Assembly (NCBI RefSeq): GCF_000719515.1
Contig: NZ_JOGR01000012.1
Location: forward strand, 164,715 to 228,714
Length of the DNA: 64,000 nucleotides
Direction of reading: 5' to 3'
From: Glycomyces sp. NRRL B-16210
GTDB taxonomy: Bacteria; Actinomycetota; Actinomycetes; Mycobacteriales; Micromonosporaceae
Below are positions 56,071 through 64,000 of this stretch, piece by piece. A program made the translations under genes and the position numbers. The notes under the pieces were generated by a model. It was not told the DNA's origin. It made no database searches and worked only from the letters and a program-made list of their open reading frames with translations. Within the stretch, counting starts at the first letter, position 1. Each line of letters opens with the position of its first letter.

Positions 56071-56420
56071 TGTCGCGCCGGGACTTGACTGCGCCCAACT
56101 GGTATCCGTCCGGCTCCGTTCCGCAGTCGCCGCCCGACCCTCGGCTCCCGCAGTCGCGCCGGTTCGAGAACTCCTTTCGGTTTTTTTCCGGTTAGGGGTT
56201 TACTACCCGTCAGTACGCGAGTAGAAATGAGTTACGGATCCGGAAGGACTTCCCGGGGACACGGTCTCCGCAGATCGGAAGGATTCGCGCACAGCCACCG
56301 AGTACCCACGTGCGACCTGAGCCGTCGGGAGGCACCGCGGGTCCCGCACCTAGGAGCAGGACACCGCTATAAAAGACTTCACGCTTGGTAACTCGGTTTG
56401 GATGTGGAGCTAGTTGCGAG

Positions 56421-56452
56421 CGGCCCAGTCGAGGCACCATCCGACTGGGCCG
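56421..56452 (+). terminator. Terminator-like hairpin in the gap before the RDD gene
   Basis: CGGCCCAGTCG (56421-56431) pairs perfectly with CGACTGGGCCG (56442-56452). No gene ends just before it. CTATAAAAG at 56367-56375 and the A/T-rich stretch at 56180-56240 could belong to promoters, so a short noncoding transcript ending here is possible. The rest of 56070-56648 shows nothing else. Confidence 0.45.
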
Positions 56453-56648
56453 TATCGTTGCCCGCCGAACGGCCCCGCCCGCTCTCCACCGCCGCGCTCC
56501 CCACGGCCCACCGGCCGAATCCCCGCGCACCGCGCCCGCTCCCGCCCGCCCCGGGCCCCCGCCGCTCCGCGGCCCCTCGGCCACTGTGGTTGAAAGAGCA
56601 GCCGAACTGACTGGGAACGCTCGCCCGCGGCTGCAAGAATGGGCCTCG

Positions 56649-57536
56649 ATGAGCACGATCGAACCCGGCTGGTACCCGGACCCCGCCGACCCGGCCACCC
56701 AACGCTACTGGGACGGCGGCGCATGGGTCGGCAAGCCCGTCCCCGCCGACGCCGAGCCCCCCGCCGAACCCGAACCGCTCGACCCCGAACCCGATCCCGA
56801 GCCCGCCAAAGGGTCCAAACCGGCCGAAGGCCAGGCCGGATACCAGAGCCTCCCCAACGACCCCCGCTACGGCGACGGCCCGCCCCCCAAGATCATCCAG
56901 CGCGGCCCCGGCGTCGTCCAGCCCCCCGACACCGTCCCCATCCGCTCCCTCGGCGTCACCGTCGGCTGGATCACCAGGCACGACATCGACCGCATCCTCG
57001 GCGGCCGCGTCCTCGCCCACCCCGGCCAGCGCTTCGTCGCCCGGATCGTGGACGTGGTCTGCATGATGGTGCTCAACGCGATCGTGAACGGCTACTTCCT
57101 GTACCTGTTCGTCAGCGAGTCCTTCATGCCCTACCTCCGCGAGGTCCTCCAGGCCGCGAACGCGCAGGACGTGGAGGTGCCCTCGGCGTTCAACGAGCAG
57201 CTCACGGTGGTCCTGCTCATCGCGCTCGGCCTGTGGTTCGCCTACGAGGTGCCCTCGACGCTCAACACCGGGCAGACGGTCGGCAAGCGGCTCATGGGGA
57301 TCAAGGTCGTCTCGCTCGCGCCGGTGAACCTCGGCTGGGGCCGGCTGCTGCTGCGCTGGGCGTACGCGGCGCTGCCGCTGATCTGCTTCCCCTTCGGCGC
57401 GATCCTGTGGGTCATGGACGGGATATGGTGCATCCGAGACCAACCGTTCCGCCAGTGCCTGCACGACAAATCCCCCGGTACGGCCGTCGTCGAGGCGGGC
57501 ACTGCGGAGGCGCACCCTGATAAGGAGCCCTCATGA
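56649..57536 (+). CDS. RDD-family membrane protein with DUF2510 motif
   Basis: 295 residues. DUF2510 is at 7-27 (GWYPDPADPATQRYWDGGAW). A proline/glutamate-rich linker of about 70 residues follows, then an RDD domain from about 125: QRFVARIVDVVCMMVLNAIV with the Arg-Asp signature, three further membrane helices, and TVGKRLMGIKVVS between helices two and three. RDD proteins are thought to be transporters or membrane partners; one group works as sodium/proton antiporters. The stop overlaps the hisC start (ATGA). AAGAAT 8 bases upstream might be a -10 element. Confidence 0.87.
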   Translation: MSTIEPGWYPDPADPATQRYWDGGAWVGKPVPADAEPPAEPEPLDPEPDPEPAKGSKPAEGQAGYQSLPNDPRYGDGPPPKIIQRGPGVVQPPDTVPIRSLGVTVGWITRHDIDRILGGRVLAHPGQRFVARIVDVVCMMVLNAIVNGYFLYLFVSESFMPYLREVLQAANAQDVEVPSAFNEQLTVVLLIALGLWFAYEVPSTLNTGQTVGKRLMGIKVVSLAPVNLGWGRLLLRWAYAALPLICFPFGAILWVMDGIWCIRDQPFRQCLHDKSPGTAVVEAGTAEAHPDKEPS

Positions 57537-58588
57537 CCAAGCCGATCCGCGACGAGCTGCGGCAGATCCCGCTGTACGTCCCCGGCAAGGCGATCCCGGA
57601 CGCCGTGAAGCTCTCCAGCAACGAGGTCCCATACGGACCCCTGCCCGGAGTCGTCGAGGCGATCGCCTCGGCCGCGAGCGACGTCCACCGCTACCCCGAC
57701 CTCGCGGTCGTCGCCCTGCGCGACGCCCTCGCCGAACGCCACGGCCTCGACGCAGGCCGGCTCGTCACCGGGACCGGCTCGGTGGCCCTCATCGGGCACC
57801 TCATGCAGGCGATCGGCGGGCCCGGCGGGGAGGTCGTCTACTCGTGGCGGTCCTTCGAGGCCTATCCGATCGCGGCGACGGTCGCGGGCCTGCGCAGCGT
57901 CCAGGTGCCGAACACGCCCGACCACCGGCACGACGTGGAGGCGCTCATCGCCGCCGTCGGGCCGGACACGCGCGCGCTGATCGTGTGCAGTCCCAACAAC
58001 CCGACCGGCCCGGCCGTCACGGCCGAGGAGCTCGACCGGATCTTCGACGCCGTGGACGAGTCGGTCCTGGTCGTGGTGGACGAGGCGTACCGGGAGTTCG
58101 TGACCGATCCGGCGTGCCCGGACGCGATCGAGCGGTACGCGGACCGGCCGAACGCGGTGGTGTTCCGGACCTTCTCGAAGGCGTGGGGCCTCGCGGGCCT
58201 GCGCGTGGGCTACATGGTGGCGCGGCCGGAGGTGGCCGAGGCGGTGCGCCGGTGCGTGATCCCGTTCGCGGTCAACGCGGCCGCGCAGGCGGCGGCGCTG
58301 GCGGCGCTCGGCGCCGAGGGCGAGATGCGCCGCCGGGTCGCCCTGGTGGCCTCCGAGCGCAAGCGCGCCGTCATGGCCGCGCGGGAGTTCGTGCCGGAGG
58401 TGCCGGACTCGCAGGCGAACTTCTTCTGGCTTCCCTTGGGGGAGGAGGCCGTCGATTTCGCGGTGCACTGCGAAAGCGCGGGTCTTTTGGTGCGGCCCTT
58501 CGCCGGTGACGGCGTGCGGGTGACGATCGGCCTGCCCGAGGAGAACGACGCGATGCTCGAGGCGCTGCGGGACTACGCCGAGCGTTGA
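57533..58588 (+). CDS. hisC: Histidinol-phosphate/aromatic aminotransferase
   Basis: 351 residues, type I PLP-dependent aminotransferase. KLSSNEVPYGPLPGV and HRYPD at the N-terminus, SPNNPTGPAVT, VVDEAYREF (PLP-pyridine-binding Asp and Tyr), and FSKAWGLAGLRVGYM with the PLP lysine. The C-terminal RPFAGDGVRVTIGLPEEND is as in HisC. The gene is outside a his operon and coupled to an RDD protein, so an aromatic-amino-acid aminotransferase role (the related pat group) is equally possible. A hairpin follows. Confidence 0.88.
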   Translation: MTKPIRDELRQIPLYVPGKAIPDAVKLSSNEVPYGPLPGVVEAIASAASDVHRYPDLAVVALRDALAERHGLDAGRLVTGTGSVALIGHLMQAIGGPGGEVVYSWRSFEAYPIAATVAGLRSVQVPNTPDHRHDVEALIAAVGPDTRALIVCSPNNPTGPAVTAEELDRIFDAVDESVLVVVDEAYREFVTDPACPDAIERYADRPNAVVFRTFSKAWGLAGLRVGYMVARPEVAEAVRRCVIPFAVNAAAQAAALAALGAEGEMRRRVALVASERKRAVMAAREFVPEVPDSQANFFWLPLGEEAVDFAVHCESAGLLVRPFAGDGVRVTIGLPEENDAMLEALRDYAER

Positions 58589-58623
58589 TTCGCGGAGTCG
58601 TAACGGGCGCAACGTGAGCGGGC

Positions 58624-58646
58624 CCGGGCGCCCCACCGGCGCCCGG
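58624..58646 (+). terminator. Terminator after hisC
   Basis: 9-bp stem CCGGGCGCC/GGCGCCCGG with loop CCACC, 35 bases after the stop codon. Confidence 0.6.
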
Positions 58647-58707
58647 CCCCGCGGTGTCGAAGGTCGGTGTTCGGGAACCGTGTCGGATTTCCGACTTCGC
58701 GGTCCCG

Positions 58708-59058
58708 CTACTTGCGTGAGGTCCGCTCGTTCTCGCTACAGAACGCGTCGTACATCTCGGCGAGCGTCTGCTTCTGCTTGGAGGTGAGTTCGCGGTCGGT
58801 CGCGATCGCCAGTGGCGTCGCGGAGCCGTTCTCGGGGGTGAAGCCCGCGCGGAGGTACATGATCGGGGTGGTCATCCGCAGCGCCAGCGCCAGCTGCCGC
58901 AGGACCGCGCCGCTGGGGCGGCGCACGCCGCGCTCGCCCTGGAGGTAGGGGTTGGAGACCCCGGCGGAGTCGGAGAGCTCGCGGAACGAGACGTGCGCGC
59001 GTTTGCGCACGTCGCGGACGAATGAGCTGAAGTCGCGATCTGTCACCCGCGTCACCAT
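58708..59058 (-). CDS. Small XRE-family regulator
   Basis: 116 residues. Helix-turn-helix at about 8-62: FSSFVRDVRKRAHVSFRELS, then GVSNPYLQGERGVRRPS. In close relatives the recognition helix reads NPYLSQIERGLR, so this protein is one residue shorter there. The second half (TTPIMYLRAGF, then the lysine-rich TSKQKQTLAEMYDAF) is helical. The ATG at 59058 has AAGG 6 bases upstream and leaves out a long non-conserved extension. Targets are unknown. The gap of 227 bases to fhaA contains both promoters, with no motif I can name. Confidence 0.82.
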   Translation of the reverse strand: MVTRVTDRDFSSFVRDVRKRAHVSFRELSDSAGVSNPYLQGERGVRRPSGAVLRQLALALRMTTPIMYLRAGFTPENGSATPLAIATDRELTSKQKQTLAEMYDAFCSENERTSRK

Positions 59059-59285
59059 ACGCGCCTTCTTCCAGGGGCGCCACCCAACCCCGCCCGGGGT
59101 GGGCGGTATTCGGTACCACCAGCCGACACGGCGCTCAGCCGATCGGACGATATGAATGCGACTCTCGGAAGGGTTGCGTCTCAACCGCTCGCCGTCGCGT
59201 GAAGCCAGCCGATACCATCGAAGGTCGACGCGGCTATTCAGGGATGCGTCACCGTTCGGTTGACGTCAGACGAGGAGGAGAACCG

Positions 59286-59999
59286 GTGAGTGTTCTGCAA
59301 CGCTTGGAGAAACAACTGGAGGGCCTGTTCGAGGGCACCTTCAACAAGATGTTCAAGGGCGTTGTGCACCCGGTGGAGATCGCGAGCGCCATGCAGCGCG
59401 AGGCCGAGACCCACAAGGCCGTCCTCGCCGGCGGGCGCGTCCTGGTGCCGAACCGCTACGTCATCGACCTCTCCCCGCCCGACCACGACCGGCTCGCGCC
59501 GTACGCGGCGGCCCTGGCGCAGGAGTTGGCGCAGTCGCAGGCGGAGTTCATCGGCGAGAACGGCTGGACGGTCTACGGCGACGTGATCGTGGAGATCGAG
59601 CGCGGCGAGGGCCTGGACACCGGCATGTTCCGTGTCACCGCCGAGGTGGCGGCCTTGAACGAGGGCGTCGACCAGCCCGTCTCCGGCGGCGGCTACGGCC
59701 CCGCCCAGCAGCAGGCGCCGACCGGCCCGGTCCTGGTGACCGCGGACGGGCGCCAGTTCACCGTCGCCCACGGGGCCACGATCATCGGCCGCGGCGAGCA
59801 GGCCCAGGTGCGCCTGCCGGACGTGGGCATCTCGCGCCGCCACGTCCGCATCGACTTCGACGGCCGGCAGGTCTCGGTGACCGACCTCGGTTCGACCAAC
59901 GGCACCCTCGTCAACGGCCAGCGCATCGCGACGGTGAGCATGCAGCCCGGCGACGTGATCCAGATCGGCACGACCTCCCTGACCCTCCAGGCTGGGTAA
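59286..59999 (+). CDS. fhaA: FhaA: DUF3662 and FHA domain protein
   Basis: 237 residues. DUF3662 at about 1-120 (VLQRLEKQLEGLFEGTFNKM, then GGRVLVPNRYVIDLSPPDHDRL). A glycine/glutamine-rich linker follows, then a phosphothreonine-binding FHA domain at about 160-235 with IIGRGEQAQVRLPDVGISRRH and DLGSTNGTLVNG. In mycobacteria FhaA binds phosphorylated MviN and restrains peptidoglycan synthesis at the poles and septum. GGAGGAGAACC before the GTG at 59286 fixes the start. It is the first gene of the conserved fha-pstP-rodA block; the long middle linker of mycobacterial FhaA is much shorter here. Confidence 0.94.
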   Translation: MSVLQRLEKQLEGLFEGTFNKMFKGVVHPVEIASAMQREAETHKAVLAGGRVLVPNRYVIDLSPPDHDRLAPYAAALAQELAQSQAEFIGENGWTVYGDVIVEIERGEGLDTGMFRVTAEVAALNEGVDQPVSGGGYGPAQQQAPTGPVLVTADGRQFTVAHGATIIGRGEQAQVRLPDVGISRRHVRIDFDGRQVSVTDLGSTNGTLVNGQRIATVSMQPGDVIQIGTTSLTLQAG

Positions 60000-60010
60000 A
60001 GCTCCGCTGT

Positions 60011-60142
60011 GGCCCTGGTGGGCCGCCTGAGAGAAAATCTGAGCTGCGGCTCGCTCGTCGCAAGTACCGCTCCGCAGAGCTCCGCTTCAAGTACTGGCTC
60101 CTCACGAGCCTTGTCAGATTTCCACTCAGACGGCCCTGGTGG
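60011..60142. repeat. Small inverted-repeat element between fhaA and fhaB
   Basis: Arms 60022-60042 and 60114-60134 are inverted copies matching at 18 of 21 positions (starting GCCGCCTGAG and GCCGTCTGAG). The 11-base GGCCCTGGTGG occurs directly at 60011-60021 and 60132-60142, at the outer edges. The interior repeats AAGTAC twice and folds further. It has the layout of a miniature inverted-repeat element with target duplication, or of a long RNA hairpin. Confidence 0.55.
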
Positions 60143-60237
60143 CCCGGCGCCGCAACCGGTGCAAGTGGTCCGGATACGCCATGCGGGCGTGGGCTACCGT
60201 GTCGGGGACCTATCGTTCGTCCCGCTGGGAGCGCCGA

Positions 60238-60723
60238 ATGCCTGAGATAGTCCAGACCGTCGCCCGGTTCGGGTTCCTCGTGCTGCTGTGGCTGTTCGTG
60301 TTCGCCGCCGCCCGGACGATCACGAAGGACCTGCTGGCGCAGCGCCGCCCGGCGACGGCCGGTCCGTCGGCGGGCCCGGTCTCGGGTCCGCCCTCCTCAG
60401 GGCGCTCTTCGCGCCCGCAGTCGCCGGCGCAGGCGGCGCAGTGGCTGGTGGTCACGACCGGTGAGCTGGCCGGGCGCCGTTTCGTGCTGTCGGGGCAGCC
60501 GATCACGATCGGCCGCGCCCCTGATTCGACGATCGTCATCCGCGACGACTTCGCCTCGAACCGGCACGCCCGGGTGCTGCCGGTGGACGGCCAGTGGATG
60601 GTGGAGGACGTGGGCTCCACGAACGGCACCTACCTGGGGCGCGCTAGAGTCACCACACCCACGCCGGTCCCGCTCGGAGTGCCCATCCGGATCGGGCGTT
60701 CCTCGTTCGAGCTGCGCCCCTGA
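60238..60723 (+). CDS. fhaB: FhaB (FipA-binding type) FHA domain protein
   Basis: 161 residues. One membrane helix at about 9-28, a Pro/Ser/Gly-rich linker, and an FHA domain at about 70-160: ITIGRAPDSTIVIRDDFASNRHARVL and EDVGSTNGTYLGRARV. In mycobacteria the protein takes part in septal and oxidative-stress control and is a substrate of the neighbouring kinases. GGGAG 6 bases upstream of the ATG at 60238 supports this start. It lies 238 bases after fhaA, more than usual, because of the inverted-repeat element. Confidence 0.92.
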   Translation: MPEIVQTVARFGFLVLLWLFVFAAARTITKDLLAQRRPATAGPSAGPVSGPPSSGRSSRPQSPAQAAQWLVVTTGELAGRRFVLSGQPITIGRAPDSTIVIRDDFASNRHARVLPVDGQWMVEDVGSTNGTYLGRARVTTPTPVPLGVPIRIGRSSFELRP

Positions 60724-60790
60724 GCAGAGACGTGACACGGCGATGTCGGCATCCAACAGCGGGCGTGCCCCGCGCTACGGCGGTTGAATC

Positions 60791-62053
60791 ATGAGTTTGC
60801 ACCTGCGATACGCGGCCATCTCGGACCGCGGGGTGGTGAGGCAAGGCAACCAGGACTCGGTGTTCGCCGGGTCCCACTTCATCGCCGTGGCCGACGGCAT
60901 GGGCGGCATGGCCGCCGGTGACCTCGCCTCGGCGATCGTCGTCAACACGATCGCGCGGCTCGACGTGCCCCCGCCGGCCGATTCGATCGTCGACGAGCTC
61001 GCCGACGCGGTCGCGGACGCCAATCGCGCCATCCGCCGGGTCGTGGCCGACGACCCGCAGAAGGAGGGCATGGGGACGACGCTCACGGCCCTGTGGTTCG
61101 ACGGCGAGTGGTTCAACCTGGTCCACATCGGCGACTCGCGCGCCTACCGGATGAGGGACGGCGGTTTCGAGCAGATCACCGTGGACGACACGTACGTGCA
61201 GATGCTGGTGGACGAGGGCCGGATCACCGCCGAGGAGGCCGAGCGGCACCCGCAGCGCTCGCTGCTGCTGCGCGCTCTGGGCGCCTCGGAGGTCGAGCCG
61301 GCGTTCCAGACGCTCAAGGGCGTGCCGGGGGACCGGATCCTGCTGTGCTCCGACGGCCTGTCGGGGCCGGTCTCGGACGCCGACATCGCCCGGACCCTCC
61401 AGACCGCCGCCTCCCCGCAGGAGGCGGCCGAGACGCTGGTCCAGCAGGCCCTCGACGCGGGCGCGCCCGACAACGTGACGGTGCTCATCGCCGACGTGGT
61501 GGAGGAGGACCCGGGGGAGCAGCGGTCGATCATCGGCGGGGCCGCGGCCGACGCGCGCCTGGCCGAGTCGGACACGGCGGTCCTGCGCACGGTCCGACCC
61601 GAGGACGAGGAGCCCGAGGCCGCCGAAGCGGCCGAGGAGGAGGCGCCCGAGCCGGGGCCGCGCAAGCGCGGCCGCGTGTGGCGCACGATCCTGACCTGCC
61701 TCATCGTGCTCACCCTCGCCGCCGGCGGCGGCCTGTGGTGGGTGCGCACCCAGTACTTCATAGGGGTCTCCGACGCGGGCAACATCAGCGTCTACCGAGG
61801 CCTCCCTTTTGAGGTGGCCGGCCTGCGGGCCGCCTGGCTCGAGGTGGAGACCGACCGGGCCGCCGAGGACGCGGTCGAGGCGGTCGAGGCGGACCTGGAG
61901 GACGGCATCACCGCCGGCAGCCGCGAGGACGCCGAGGCCGAGCTGGCCGAGCTGATCGACCCGGCCGCCGCCAACGCGAACCTCGACCCGATCTGCGCGG
62001 CCCCGGGCACCGAGCCGGTGTCCGCGGCCGCGAAGGACTGCCGCGACGACTGA
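60791..62053 (+). CDS. pstP: PP2C-family serine/threonine phosphatase, PstP
   Basis: 420 residues. Membrane-anchored phosphatase that reverses PknA/PknB phosphorylation and so controls cell-wall growth and division. The PP2C domain (1-235) has the metal-binding Asp in RQGNQDSVF, the DGMGG motif, GTTLTAL, HIGDSRAYRM, LLCSDGLSGPV and DNVTVLIADV. An acidic juxtamembrane linker, a basic stretch RKRGRVWRT and one membrane helix at about 297-318 precede a small outer domain, shorter than in M. tuberculosis. It lies in the normal place between fhaB and rodA. Confidence 0.95.
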   Translation: MSLHLRYAAISDRGVVRQGNQDSVFAGSHFIAVADGMGGMAAGDLASAIVVNTIARLDVPPPADSIVDELADAVADANRAIRRVVADDPQKEGMGTTLTALWFDGEWFNLVHIGDSRAYRMRDGGFEQITVDDTYVQMLVDEGRITAEEAERHPQRSLLLRALGASEVEPAFQTLKGVPGDRILLCSDGLSGPVSDADIARTLQTAASPQEAAETLVQQALDAGAPDNVTVLIADVVEEDPGEQRSIIGGAAADARLAESDTAVLRTVRPEDEEPEAAEAAEEEAPEPGPRKRGRVWRTILTCLIVLTLAAGGGLWWVRTQYFIGVSDAGNISVYRGLPFEVAGLRAAWLEVETDRAAEDAVEAVEADLEDGITAGSREDAEAELAELIDPAAANANLDPICAAPGTEPVSAAAKDCRDD

Positions 62054-62206
62054 GCGCGGCCGTTGTAGGCTCACTGCGTCCGAACCCCTGCGGCGCGGGC
62101 GCCTGGCGCGCAGGCGCGCAAGCACTCACGGCTCCGCAAGGGACGGTCGGGAGCGTACGCGGAGCCGTACATCTAGCAGAGTCGATCCGAGACGCGAGGG
62201 GAAGCG

Positions 62207-64000
62207 ATGGCCCAGCCCATGTCGGCGACCGCCCGGCCGGTAGGGCCGTCCGAGACGCCGCTCACGCCCCTGGCGGGGATGCCCAAGCGCATCGGCGTCG
62301 AACTGCTCTTGCTGCTCATGGGCGGCATCGGGGTGTTCGGCCTCCAGCTCACCATCGACATGGCGCTCACCGAGACCACCACCTCGGTCACCTTCACGCT
62401 GCCGCTGCTGATCTTCATCGTCTCGATGTGCGCGTGGACGGCCGTCAAGTTCCTCGCCCCGAACGCCGACCCGCTGTTCGTGCCCATCGCGGCGTTCCTC
62501 ACCGGCATCGGCATCGTCTACATCAGGCGGATCGACCGGACGGCGATGCGCGAGGACCCGCTCCCGGCCGACGCGGGCGTCTTCGCCGGGCAGGGAGGGC
62601 GCCAGCTGATGTTCTACATCGGCGCGGTCGTCCTGCTGACGGTCTTCCTGGCCCTGGTGCGCAACCACCGCATCCTGCGCGGGTACGCGTACATCCTGCT
62701 GTTCGCGGGCATCGCCCTGGCGGCCCTGCCGGGCTTCCTGCCCTACTCGATCTCCGGTTCGGGCGGCTCCAAGAACTGGATCCGCCTCGGGGGCTTCTCG
62801 ATCCAGCCCAGCGAGTTCGCGAAGCTCATGCTCCTGGTCTTCTTCGCCGTCTACCTGGTGCGCAAGCGCGACATGCTGTCGGTGGCGGGCAAGAAGATCC
62901 TCGGACTCCAGCTGCCGCGCATGAAGGACCTCGGCCCGATCGTCATCGTCTGGGCCGCGAGCCTGCTCATCCTCATCTTCGAGCGCGACCTCGGCACCTC
63001 GCTGCTGCTGTTCGCGATCTTCCTGTCGATGCTGTACGTCGCGACGCGGCGGGTGTCGTGGATCATCATCGGCCTCACCATGTTCATCGGCGGCTGCATC
63101 GCGATCTACCCGTTCTTCTCCCACCTCCAGGTGCGCGTGGCGATCTGGCTCGACCCGTGGGCGTACGTCGACGATCCGGTGACCTCCTCCTACCAGCTCG
63201 TCCAGGGCCTGGTCGCGCTCAACGCGGGCGGGCTGCTCGGCAGCGGGCCCGGCGCGGGCAACCCGAACATCATCCCCGCCTCCGAATCGGACTTCATCCT
63301 CGCCGCGATCGGCGAGGAGGTCGGCCTCATCGGCCTCGTCGCGATCCTGCTGCTGTACGCGCTCCTGGTGCAGCGCGGCTTCAAGACCGGCATCATGTCC
63401 CGCGACCTCTTCGGCAAGCTCATGGCCGCGGGCCTGGCGTTCCTGGTCGCCTTCCAGCTGTTCGTGGTCTTCGGCGGCGTCACCGGGCTCATCCCCATGA
63501 CCGGCCAGACCACCACGTTCCTCGCCGCGGGCGGCTCCTCGCTCGTCGGCTCCTGGCTGCTCATCGGCCTGTTCCTGCGCGTCTCCGACGACGCCCGCAA
63601 ACCCTGGCAGGCCTCGTTCGGCCTCCAGAAGACCGAGGCCCCGCCCGAGTTCCTCGCCGAGCAGGCCGCCCGCCGCGCCGCCGACGAGGCCGCGAAGGCC
63701 GACGCCGCGGCCGTGGCCGACTCCGGCCCGATCCCCGGCGGCGACCAGCCCACCGAACTCATCATCCCCGGGCACCTCCAGGGCGGAACGGGCCTCGGCA
63801 CCGGCACCGTCGAGGAGTCCGTGCTCAGCCCGCCGCCGGGCTCGCCGCCGCCCGGTCCCGGATCGCCGACCACCCCCGGGCCGCCGCCGTACGGGCCCGC
63901 CACCGGCCGTCCGGGACAGCCCGGGCAGACCGGCCACACGGGTCCTCCCGGCCCTCCCGGCGGTCCGACCCGCCCCGGCCCCCAGACGATCGAACTCCCC
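62207..64000 (+). CDS. rodA: RodA/FtsW-type SEDS glycosyltransferase with long C-terminal tail, cut by window edge
   Basis: 598 codons are visible and the frame is open at base 64000. SEDS proteins polymerise lipid II together with a class B PBP. Twelve or so membrane helices fill about 25-470. Conserved: SGGSKNWIRLGGFSIQPSEF (with the essential Glu/Lys region of the family), IFERDLGTSLLLF with the catalytic-type Asp, LVQGLVALNAGGLLGSGPGAG and ESDFILAAIGEEVGLIG. After about 470 a long tail begins, alanine/glutamate-rich first and then proline/glycine-rich, with no match to the core family. The ATG at 62207 has AGGGG 6 bases upstream. pbpA and the pkn kinases should follow. Confidence 0.94.
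   Translation, partial: MAQPMSATARPVGPSETPLTPLAGMPKRIGVELLLLLMGGIGVFGLQLTIDMALTETTTSVTFTLPLLIFIVSMCAWTAVKFLAPNADPLFVPIAAFLTGIGIVYIRRIDRTAMREDPLPADAGVFAGQGGRQLMFYIGAVVLLTVFLALVRNHRILRGYAYILLFAGIALAALPGFLPYSISGSGGSKNWIRLGGFSIQPSEFAKLMLLVFFAVYLVRKRDMLSVAGKKILGLQLPRMKDLGPIVIVWAASLLILIFERDLGTSLLLFAIFLSMLYVATRRVSWIIIGLTMFIGGCIAIYPFFSHLQVRVAIWLDPWAYVDDPVTSSYQLVQGLVALNAGGLLGSGPGAGNPNIIPASESDFILAAIGEEVGLIGLVAILLLYALLVQRGFKTGIMSRDLFGKLMAAGLAFLVAFQLFVVFGGVTGLIPMTGQTTTFLAAGGSSLVGSWLLIGLFLRVSDDARKPWQASFGLQKTEAPPEFLAEQAARRAADEAAKADAAAVADSGPIPGGDQPTELIIPGHLQGGTGLGTGTVEESVLSPPPGSPPPGPGSPTTPGPPPYGPATGRPGQPGQTGHTGPPGPPGGPTRPGPQTIELP

Noticed and set aside
55248..56195. A 315-codon plus-strand frame over the 92-bp array
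   Set aside because: The repeat period is 91-94 bases and shifts frame from unit to unit, so the peptide is not repeated and has no coding signature.

Overview
The window is high-GC actinobacterial chromosome. GTG starts are frequent, codon third positions are strongly G/C, and there is a WhiB-like protein of the WblA/WhiB4 type, CarD, XRE/DUF5753-DUF397 regulators and the fhaA-fhaB-pstP-rodA block. This gene set suggests a filamentous, differentiating actinomycete (Glycomycetales- or Micromonosporales-like). That placement is inferred from content and I could not confirm the genus. There is no rRNA, prophage, insertion sequence with a transposase, or CRISPR array.

Layout. 1-6.3 kb: the start of a class A penicillin-binding protein (cut by the left edge), wblA, two ArsA-type ATPases with a small membrane protein, then a DUF4177 protein and a RidA protein. 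6.4-9.5 kb: carD-ispF-TPR protein-fumarylacetoacetase on the minus strand. 9.9-15.3 kb: a lipoprotein, a DnaQ-like exonuclease, RecD2, a membrane protein with three L7/L12 domains, and YajQ. 15.5-21 kb: tRNA-Tyr, a histidine kinase with no partner regulator, an ABC exporter preceded by a 37-codon membrane peptide, and a siderophore-interacting flavoprotein. 21-25.3 kb: a four-helix membrane protein and three tandem LytR-CpsA-Psr (LCP) genes. 25.5-33.4 kb: a zinc-ribbon membrane protein, a GGDEF protein, a GH114-like lipoprotein, a P1 peptidase, a 72-residue orphan, glyA and a membrane protein. 33.6-41.3 kb: a glutamate-cysteine ligase and a surface-polysaccharide block (CDP-alcohol phosphotransferase, GT4, polyprenyl-phosphate sugar-phosphate transferase, UDP-glucuronate decarboxylase, a fourth LCP protein). 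41.5-46.5 kb: a DUF574 methyltransferase, an XRE/DUF397 pair, a Cys-containing orphan, a Tat-exported GH11 xylanase, a DUF7010 protein and tRNA-Arg. 46.8-51.8 kb: a channel-like protein, folB-folK-DUF3180 and two paralogous permease-like proteins. 52.3-57.5 kb: a DeoR regulator with nagA, and a DUF4190 protein sitting between two different noncoding tandem arrays. 56.6-64 kb: RDD protein-hisC, an XRE regulator and fhaA-fhaB-pstP-rodA (cut by the right edge).

How the genes fit together. Much of the window concerns the cell envelope: peptidoglycan synthesis (PBP, RodA, FhaA/FhaB/PstP control), attachment of polymers to the wall (four LCP proteins), and making an exported polysaccharide, possibly with xylose from UDP-xylose. 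Regulators linked to development or signalling (WblA, the GGDEF protein, YajQ, XRE/DUF397) are scattered through it. The most unusual material is noncoding or structural. It includes two copies of a dispersed repeat, one carrying an inverted pair of DnaA boxes; 16-, 50- and 92-bp tandem arrays; a small inverted-repeat element between fhaA and fhaB; a six-box operator-like array upstream of the xylanase; and three convergent gene pairs in which one reading frame runs past its expected end into its neighbour. Seven genes have a TANNNT -10 element 6-7 bp before the start codon and are probably leaderless.
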